This document shows positions 5,932 to 9,884 of a stretch of DNA of 9,884 bases, one piece after another. Both the position numbers and the translations under genes were made by a program. Source of the stretch: Candidatus Gastranaerophilales bacterium. Lineage in GTDB: Bacteria > Cyanobacteriota > Vampirovibrionia > Gastranaerophilales > CAJFVJ01. Each line of letters begins with the position of its first letter. Position 1 is the stretch's first letter. Where the stretch lies: the NCBI GenBank assembly GCA_028694275.1, contig JAQUTS010000056.1, positions 1 to 9,884 on the forward strand, in the 5' to 3' direction. Under the pieces are notes generated by a model. It saw only the letters and a program-made list of their open reading frames with translations, ran no database searches and had not been told where the DNA came from.

Positions 5932-6727
5932 TAAGACTCACAAATCTTTTATTTTTATATTTTAAAAAGCTGCTTTTGAATTCACCGCAAGGCATATAGA
6001 TTATTTGCGCCTCATCAAAGAGTTTTTGCTGCATTTCATACTCATCTTGCCCTTGATTAACAATAAGCATCGTTCCGCCGTCTTTTAGAGAGTTGTATGC
6101 CTTTTGAAGCATTTCTTTGGGCTTGAAAAGTTTTTTAGGAAGCCCCCACAAACTATGCGGACGTTCCAGAACAAACGGCAAAACCCAAACTATAAAATCA
6201 TATTCTCCTTGATGATCCATCAAATCACCAACTATATAATTTGCGCCCTTAAGATCCTGAATATAGTACTCAGCAGCGTTTTTGCGAGAATAAAAATCAG
6301 CATAAACACGGTGTGCATCAACTTCTATTCCATCAAGGGTAAGGCCTTGCTCTTTTTTGATATAAGTTTTGGCATCCGATTCTCTTTTCCAAAACTCAAC
6401 ATGCCTGATAAATTTTGCAAAAAAAGCGTGTTCTGCCTTAGCATAAGACCAATTTTTGCTACCTATATCAAGCACAGAAAGAGCGTTTTTTCGCTCAGGC
6501 TTCAAATAATCTTCCAAAAGCTCCAAAATATAGAGATTTTCAAGATAAGTTTGCTTGGTTGATGATTCTTTGAATTTATACAACTTATATTTTTTCAAAA
6601 GAATCTGCTCTTTGTATGTGATTTTTTCATCATAAAAAAGAGCACTCTTACTCTCGGACTTCTCGCGATAGCCCTTTCGTGAAAATTTGAATAAATTCCT
6701 CAGATAAAAATCTATTGTGTTTTTCAA
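5915..6727 (-). CDS. Class I SAM-dependent methyltransferase-like protein
   Basis: This 270-residue protein shows a Rossmann methyltransferase layout in residues 80-225. Strand/motif I is LSVLDIGSKNWSYA (83-96); LDGIEVDAHR (131-140) follows, with acidic residues Glu135 and Asp137 where SAM ribose is usually bound. NYIVGDLMD (163-171) gives the motif III acid, YDFIVWVLPFVLER (176-189) is motif IV, and LKDGGTMLIVNQG (214-226) is the typical post-motif strand. Motif I is divergent, with SKNW in place of the common glycine-rich G-x-G loop. The first 75 residues are basic and helical. The start is TTG at 6725-6727, well supported by GAGG with 7 nt spacing. It follows the small gene ending at 6786 by 58 nt and may be read through from it. 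Substrate is unknown; it could also be an inactive methyltransferase-fold protein. Confidence 0.75.
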   Translation of the reverse strand: MKNTIDFYLRNLFKFSRKGYREKSESKSALFYDEKITYKEQILLKKYKLYKFKESSTKQTYLENLYILELLEDYLKPERKNALSVLDIGSKNWSYAKAEHAFFAKFIRHVEFWKRESDAKTYIKKEQGLTLDGIEVDAHRVYADFYSRKNAAEYYIQDLKGANYIVGDLMDHQGEYDFIVWVLPFVLERPHSLWGLPKKLFKPKEMLQKAYNSLKDGGTMLIVNQGQDEYEMQQKLFDEAQIIYMPCGEFKSSFLKYKNKRFVSLITRMN

Positions 6728-6785
6728 AACTTTTCCTCAAGTCTCCAAAACTTATTCCATTTTAGAATCTACAAGGCAAAAAAGT

Positions 6786-7049
6786 CTAGTGTTTTTTATT
6801 TTTATCCGTCAAAGAATTGTACCAAGAGTCCATAGCCTTTACGATGAAGTCATTTTTTATACCGGCAAAAGCAAGCTGTTTGTCTTTATTGTGAAGTCTT
6901 GCAATGGTAGAAAGGTCTATTCTGTCAACATTTGATGCACCAAGCCCCTTGACCAAACCCATTTGAGCCTGTCTAACCTGCATACTTGAATAAAGAGCAT
7001 CATTTCCTTGCGCAATAGCGTTCAATTGTCCCAATAGATTAATTAACAT
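6786..7049 (-). CDS. Small hypothetical protein, paralogue of the 7201-7440 product
   Basis: I do not recognise this 87-residue protein. It is amphipathic and probably all helical: no signal peptide, cysteine or membrane segment is visible. It aligns without gaps over residues 1-79 with the product of the next gene upstream, with about 23 identities. These concentrate in the N-terminal LLGQLN (5-10) and the C-terminal AGIKNDF-x3-A-x3-W (62-76). It differs by an eight-residue basic tail (LTDKNKKH). The start ATG has AGGAG with 8 nt spacing. It has its own promoter, a near copy of that of its paralogue, and no terminator separates it from the methyltransferase-like gene 58 nt downstream. A short helical protein of this kind could be a structural or secreted-apparatus subunit or a small regulator; nothing decides between these. 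Confidence 0.75.
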   Translation of the reverse strand: MLINLLGQLNAIAQGNDALYSSMQVRQAQMGLVKGLGASNVDRIDLSTIARLHNKDKQLAFAGIKNDFIVKAMDSWYNSLTDKNKKH

Positions 7050-7080
7050 TTACAAATCTCCTGATTTTGAACTTCCTACA

Positions 7081-7132
7081 ATTATAGCAGAACGCAATTT
7101 GGAAAATAAAAATGTTAATAATATATTTACAA
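7081..7132 (-). promoter_or_regulatory. Promoter of the 87-residue gene with conserved upstream box
   Basis: On the minus strand an extended -10, TGCTATAAT (7089-7081), lies inside CTGCTATAATTGTAG (7090-7076), and TTGTAAATAT (7132-7123) sits exactly 33 nt upstream. The same 15-nt and 10-nt elements with the same spacing precede the paralogue. No convincing -35 is present, so the extended -10 or an activator at the upstream box may replace it. The leader would be about 26 nt. Confidence 0.8.
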
Positions 7133-7147
7133 TTCTTGAAATTATAA

Positions 7148-7171
7148 AACCCCCGTCTTAAAACGGGGGTT
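7148..7171 (-). terminator. Rho-independent terminator of the 79-residue gene
   Basis: AACCCCCGT (7148-7156), loop of 6 nt, ACGGGGGTT (7163-7171) form a perfect 9-bp GC-rich stem. On the minus strand it is followed by TTATAATTTC, and it lies 29 nt after the stop of the gene at 7201-7440. It separates the two paralogues into independent transcripts, consistent with each having its own promoter. Confidence 0.8.
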
Positions 7172-7200
7172 AATTCTAGAGATTCCTATTTTTGTAACCT

Positions 7201-7440
7201 TTACGACTCACACCAGATTTTTATTGCAGTTGATACAAAATCACTTTTGATACCCGCAAGCAACATCATTTGGTTTTGATTATACACTTTGGTAATTGCC
7301 AATAGACCGACTTTGCCAAAATCGTAAGCATTTGCCTTCTGCGTCTTTTCATTTTGAGGATTACTTGCTTGTATCCCTATTGATAAAGAATCATCCTTTT
7401 TAGCCATTTCGTTAAACTGCCCTATAAGCTCCATTACCAA
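7201..7440 (-). CDS. Small hypothetical protein, paralogue of the 6786-7049 product
   Basis: This 79-residue hypothetical protein aligns end to end, without gaps, with the first 79 residues of the 87-residue neighbour. Shared features are L-[LI]-GQ-[LF]-N (5-10) and LAGIKSDFVSTAIKIW (61-76), separated by a variable polar middle (25-42). No signal peptide or membrane segment is seen. The chosen start is TTG at 7438-7440, with AAAGGAGG 10 nt upstream. An ATG two codons later would put the RBS too far away and would break the equal length of the N-termini, so the paralogue supports TTG. The gene sits between its own promoter and terminator and is transcribed away from the deaminase operon. Function is unknown. 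Confidence 0.72.
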   Translation of the reverse strand: MVMELIGQFNEMAKKDDSLSIGIQASNPQNEKTQKANAYDFGKVGLLAITKVYNQNQMMLLAGIKSDFVSTAIKIWCES

Positions 7441-7465
7441 ATACTCTTGGCCTCCTTTCTACTAA

Positions 7466-7483
7466 CTGCTACAATTATAGCAG
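7466..7483. promoter_or_regulatory. Palindrome overlapping the -10 of the 79-residue gene
   Basis: CTGCTA-CAATTA-TAGCAG is a perfect 6+6 bp inverted repeat that covers the -10 hexamer (7474-7479). Its position over the -10 would suit a repressor operator. The matching place in the paralogue's promoter keeps one arm but not the other (TTCCTA), so the symmetry is specific to this copy. Confidence 0.4.
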
Positions 7484-7525
7484 TTTGAGTATTTTTTGCA
7501 ATAGAGGGCAATATAATATTTACAA
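7474..7525 (-). promoter_or_regulatory. Promoter of the 79-residue gene with conserved upstream box
   Basis: On the minus strand an extended -10, TGCTATAAT (7482-7474), has TTGCAA (7501-7496) as a possible -35 at 16 nt. TTGTAAATAT (7525-7516) lies exactly 33 nt upstream of the TG. Sequence between the two elements differs from the paralogue's promoter, so the shared pieces look functional rather than left over from a recent copy. Confidence 0.8.
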
Positions 7526-7574
7526 AAAGACACTTAATTTGGACAAAAAACAAAACTGCATGCCAAATCAATGT

Positions 7575-7603
7575 TTTACAAGCCGGCTCAAGGCTGATAA
7601 AAT
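7575..7603 (+). promoter_or_regulatory. Promoter of the deaminase-HAD-ispF operon
   Basis: TTTACA (7575-7580, five of six to the -35 consensus), a 17-nt spacer and TAAAAT (7598-7603, five of six to the -10), with a TG one base before the -10, form a good sigma70-type promoter. The start would be near 7610. The leader is then only about 12 nt, with the RBS AAGGAG (7611-7616) almost at its 5' end. Confidence 0.65.
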
Positions 7604-7621
7604 ATACAAAAAGGAGTTTAT

Positions 7622-8764
7622 ATGCCAACTTTAACACCAGATATAAAAGCGTTATTCAGGGCTATACCAAAAGCAGAACTGCATGTTCACCTGGCGGGTG
7701 CTTACCCTATGTATAAAATGAGAGAGTTTTTTCGCGAAAAAGGAATCTCAGAATACCAAATTGCACGCGCAACATCAGTACAGGACTTGTATAACGACCT
7801 GACAGATTTTGTAAAGTTCTACTTGAGTATCGCAGAACTTGTCCAAGAAGAAGGCAAACTTGAAGAAGTAACACAAGCCGTATGCCTAAAAGCAGCCGAA
7901 GACAACGTCAAATACCTTGAGCTCAAGCTTGCGGGTTGTGAGCTGGCACCTGTTGCTACCCAAACTCCTGAAGAAAGACAAGAACTCAGAGAAAAAATGT
8001 ATCGCGCCATCAAAAAAGGCGTCAGCGCAGCAAGAGAAAAACTTGCAGAAAAAGGTTTCAAACAAGTTGTAAAATACATCTACACCGCAGAACGCCACAA
8101 TCCTTCAGATGTTTCTTTCGAAGAAGCAAAACAAGCCGTCAAATGGGCAAAAGAGCACGATGGTGATTTTGTCGGATTTGATTTGGCGGGCGATGAAATT
8201 AATTTTTCTGTCAATCAGCACAAACAATCCCTTGATTACGTCAGAGAAAACGGCCTGAAAATCACATGCCATGCGGGAGAAACATCTCGTTCAGAAAATA
8301 TGAGTGCGACAGAGGCAATTTTTAGAACCATAGAACTCGGCGCAACGCGCATAGGACACGGGCTTTATGCTTGTGAAAGTGAAGAACTTATAAAAACACT
8401 TAGGGATAACCATATTGCCATAGAAGTTTCACCTTCATCAAATATAGCAACCCTATCCGTACCAAGCTGGGATGAGCACCCCATCAAAAAAATGTTCGCC
8501 AACGACATCCCTGTGACAATTTGCTCTGATGATCCGGCAATGTTCAATACCAAAATCTCAAAAGAATATGAACAGCTTTACAAACACGGTATCTTGACCG
8601 ATTGGGGAAAAATCAGAGAAACAGTCTTAAACGGAATCAGATACGCTTTTTGTGATGAAAAAACAAAAGCAGAATTGCTACAAGACTTTGAAGACGAACT
8701 CAAATTAATTGAAGAATCAGGATATTTCAAACGCACTATAGACAGATATCTATCAGGTAAATAA
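7622..8764 (+). CDS. Adenosine-deaminase-family amidohydrolase, atypical substrate motif
   Basis: The family hydrolyses the exocyclic amine of adenosine, adenine or related compounds with one zinc ion in a TIM barrel. The 380 residues are near the usual 330-370. The metal and catalytic set is complete: His21 and His23 (ELHVHL), His217 and Glu220 (CHAGE), His246 (RIGHG), and Asp303-Asp304 (CSDDPAMF). DFVGFDLAGDE (182-192) and EVSPSSN (268-274) are also family signatures. In true adenosine deaminases the residue after HVHL is Asp, which binds the ribose 5'-OH; adenine deaminases often have Glu and the N6-methyl-AMP type Asn. Here it is Ala25 (HVHLAGA), so the substrate may not be adenosine. The start ATG has AAGGAG 5 nt upstream. 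It is the first gene of a three-gene operon with a HAD phosphatase and ispF. Confidence 0.88.
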   Translation: MPTLTPDIKALFRAIPKAELHVHLAGAYPMYKMREFFREKGISEYQIARATSVQDLYNDLTDFVKFYLSIAELVQEEGKLEEVTQAVCLKAAEDNVKYLELKLAGCELAPVATQTPEERQELREKMYRAIKKGVSAAREKLAEKGFKQVVKYIYTAERHNPSDVSFEEAKQAVKWAKEHDGDFVGFDLAGDEINFSVNQHKQSLDYVRENGLKITCHAGETSRSENMSATEAIFRTIELGATRIGHGLYACESEELIKTLRDNHIAIEVSPSSNIATLSVPSWDEHPIKKMFANDIPVTICSDDPAMFNTKISKEYEQLYKHGILTDWGKIRETVLNGIRYAFCDEKTKAELLQDFEDELKLIEESGYFKRTIDRYLSGK

Positions 8765-8766
8765 CA

Positions 8767-9567
8767 ATGATAAAACTGTTGGCTCTTGATATTGACGGAA
8801 CAATTCTGAAAAAAGACTACAGCCTTTCTGACAGAGTGAAAACCTCAATCAAAGAAGCTTCAAAAAAAGGTGTAAAAGTAATTTTGGTCACAGGCAGAAT
8901 GCACAAGGCCACAACTTTTATTGCACAAGAATTGGGACTCGATACCCCTATTATCAGCTATAACGGGGCTTTGGTTCAATCCGAAAAAATGATTTTTTTA
9001 GAGCAAAAAATACACCAAGAACTCTTCAAAAAAGTAATAAACGAAGCCAAAAACTTCGAAGTACAAATAAATCTCTACGTGGATGACATTCTTTATTCAG
9101 AAACAAATACCCCTGAAATAGTTGAATATTGCACAAAAAGAAAAATCGAATACAAAATAAAATCCTTTGACAAATTCCAAAATGCATCCGCAAACAAGCT
9201 TCTCGTCATAGGAAAAACCCCTGATGAAACAACAAAAGTAATCTCATATTTGAGTAAAACTTTTGCAAACAGGTTGAACATTGTAAAATCAATGCCGACT
9301 TTTTGCGAGGTTTTGAACAAAAATGCCTCAAAAGGCAACGCTATTTTACATCTTGCGCAATATTGGGAGATTTTGCCTGAAGAAATCATGGCCGTGGGCG
9401 ATCAAGATAACGACATTGATATGCTAAAAATTGCCCATGCCAAAGTAGCTATGGGCAATGCCACACAAGGGTTAAAAGATATTTCAAACTACATCGCACC
9501 ATCCGTTGAACAAGACGGATTGGCGATCGCCATAGAAAAATTTATTTTAGGAGAAAAAAATGTATAG
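8767..9567 (+). CDS. Cof-type HAD-IIB phosphatase
   Basis: This 266-residue cytoplasmic phosphatase belongs to the Cof/YidA group of HAD hydrolases, which dephosphorylate sugar phosphates, FMN, PLP and similar small metabolites. The motifs are clear: LDIDGTI (7-13, nucleophile Asp8 and acid/base Asp10), ILVTGR (39-44, motif II Thr42), Lys189 in NASKGNAI (186-193), and AVGDQDNDIDML (209-220, motif IV acids Asp212 and Asp216). The cap inserted between motifs II and III (about 80-185) is the C2/IIB type. The length is normal (about 270). It starts 2 nt after the deaminase stop, with AGG about 10 nt upstream, so translation is probably coupled. Its last 8 nt overlap the start of ispF. The substrate cannot be predicted; operon partners do not point to one pathway. 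Confidence 0.9.
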   Translation: MIKLLALDIDGTILKKDYSLSDRVKTSIKEASKKGVKVILVTGRMHKATTFIAQELGLDTPIISYNGALVQSEKMIFLEQKIHQELFKKVINEAKNFEVQINLYVDDILYSETNTPEIVEYCTKRKIEYKIKSFDKFQNASANKLLVIGKTPDETTKVISYLSKTFANRLNIVKSMPTFCEVLNKNASKGNAILHLAQYWEILPEEIMAVGDQDNDIDMLKIAHAKVAMGNATQGLKDISNYIAPSVEQDGLAIAIEKFILGEKNV

Positions 9568-9884
9568 AATCGGACAAGGTTATGACCTGCATCAATTGAC
9601 AGAAGGGCGAAAACTCATCTTAGGAGGGGTCGAAATCCCGCACCCGACAGGTCTTTTAGGACATTCTGATGCCGATGTTTTGACCCATGCAATTATGGAT
9701 GCTTTGCTTGGAGCTTTAGCCTTGGGCGATATAGGAAAACACTTCCCTCCATCTGACCCTCAATACAAGGACATATCAAGCATTTTACTCTTATCTCATG
9801 TGAAAAACCTCATCGAACAAAAAGGCTACAAAATCGTCAACATTGATGCAACAATTTTGGCAGAACGCCCAAAAATGCTTCCCC
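9560..9884 (+). CDS. ispF: 2-C-methyl-D-erythritol 2,4-cyclodiphosphate synthase, 3'-truncated by window edge
   Basis: IspF cyclises 4-diphosphocytidyl-2-C-methyl-D-erythritol 2-phosphate to MEcPP with release of CMP, the fifth step of the MEP isoprenoid pathway. The 108 complete codons begin RIGQGYDLHQL, giving metal ligands Asp9 and His11. GLLGHSDADVLTHAIMDALL (31-50) carries the third ligand, His43, and the active-site HSDAD. GDIGKHFPPSDPQYK (56-70) and the NIDATILAERPKM stretch (94-106) are also typical. About 50 residues are missing at the C-terminus, since the family is near 158 residues. The ATG at 9560 overlaps the HAD stop by 8 nt and has AGGAG (9549-9553) 6 nt upstream. It was not in the supplied long frames because it is open at the window edge, but the identity is clear. 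The organism therefore uses the MEP route. Confidence 0.95.
   Translation, partial: MYRIGQGYDLHQLTEGRKLILGGVEIPHPTGLLGHSDADVLTHAIMDALLGALALGDIGKHFPPSDPQYKDISSILLLSHVKNLIEQKGYKIVNIDATILAERPKMLP

Noticed and set aside
6104..6562. 152-codon plus-strand open frame antisense to the methyltransferase-like gene
   Set aside because: It is the shadow of a gene with recognisable motifs and has no RBS or domain of its own.
7434..7637. 67-codon minus-strand open frame in the divergent promoter region
   Set aside because: It spans two promoters and the start of the deaminase gene on the other strand, and its hydrophobic composition is what AT-rich non-coding DNA gives.

Overview
The window is AT-rich bacterial DNA carrying eleven protein-coding genes, two of them cut by the window edges. 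No RNA gene, insertion sequence or CRISPR array is visible. The gene set mixes ordinary housekeeping enzymes (QueD, an IMPase-family phosphatase, a HAD phosphatase, IspF, a glucan phosphorylase homologue, an adenosine-deaminase-family enzyme) with four hypothetical genes. The style of the hypothetical membrane proteins and the mixture of metabolic genes remind me of non-photosynthetic relatives of cyanobacteria (Gastranaerophilales/Melainabacteria). That is an impression from sequence style, not a demonstrated placement. TTG is an unusually common start here: four of the ten genes with a visible start appear to use it.

Layout. 2-622 (+) is the 3' half of a PLP-dependent methionine gamma-lyase/aluminium-resistance family protein. 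752-2481 (-) holds two adjacent hypothetical membrane-anchored proteins, probably one operon, closed by a hairpin terminator near 700-720; the upstream one carries three copies of a 23-27 residue repeat containing SRG[S/Q]AGDP. 2482-2819 is gene-free and holds a bidirectional terminator and an imperfect inverted repeat. 2820-4505 (-) is a short GT35 alpha-glucan phosphorylase homologue with its own promoter and a leader of about 170 nt. 4743-5102 (-) is queD, divergent from an IMPase-family gene at 5152-5931 (+). That gene ends in a 17-bp tail-to-tail overlap with a methyltransferase-like gene, 5915-6727 (-).

6786-7440 (-) holds two small paralogous hypothetical genes, each with its own copy of the same promoter. 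7622-9884 (+) is a tightly packed operon: an adenosine-deaminase-family amidohydrolase, a Cof-type HAD phosphatase starting 2 nt after its stop, and ispF overlapping the HAD gene by 8 nt and running off the window.

The most notable points are: (1) the glucan phosphorylase homologue has Ser where the family has its Schiff-base lysine for PLP, inside an otherwise intact motif; (2) the two small paralogues share a 15-nt core promoter and a 10-nt upstream box at exactly the same 33-nt distance; (3) the peptide repeat is kept at protein level while its codons have drifted silently; and (4) the deaminase lacks the substrate-binding Asp of the HVHLDG motif. No obviously new multi-gene defence or mobile system is visible. 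The genes look like separate metabolic units plus lineage-specific small or membrane proteins.
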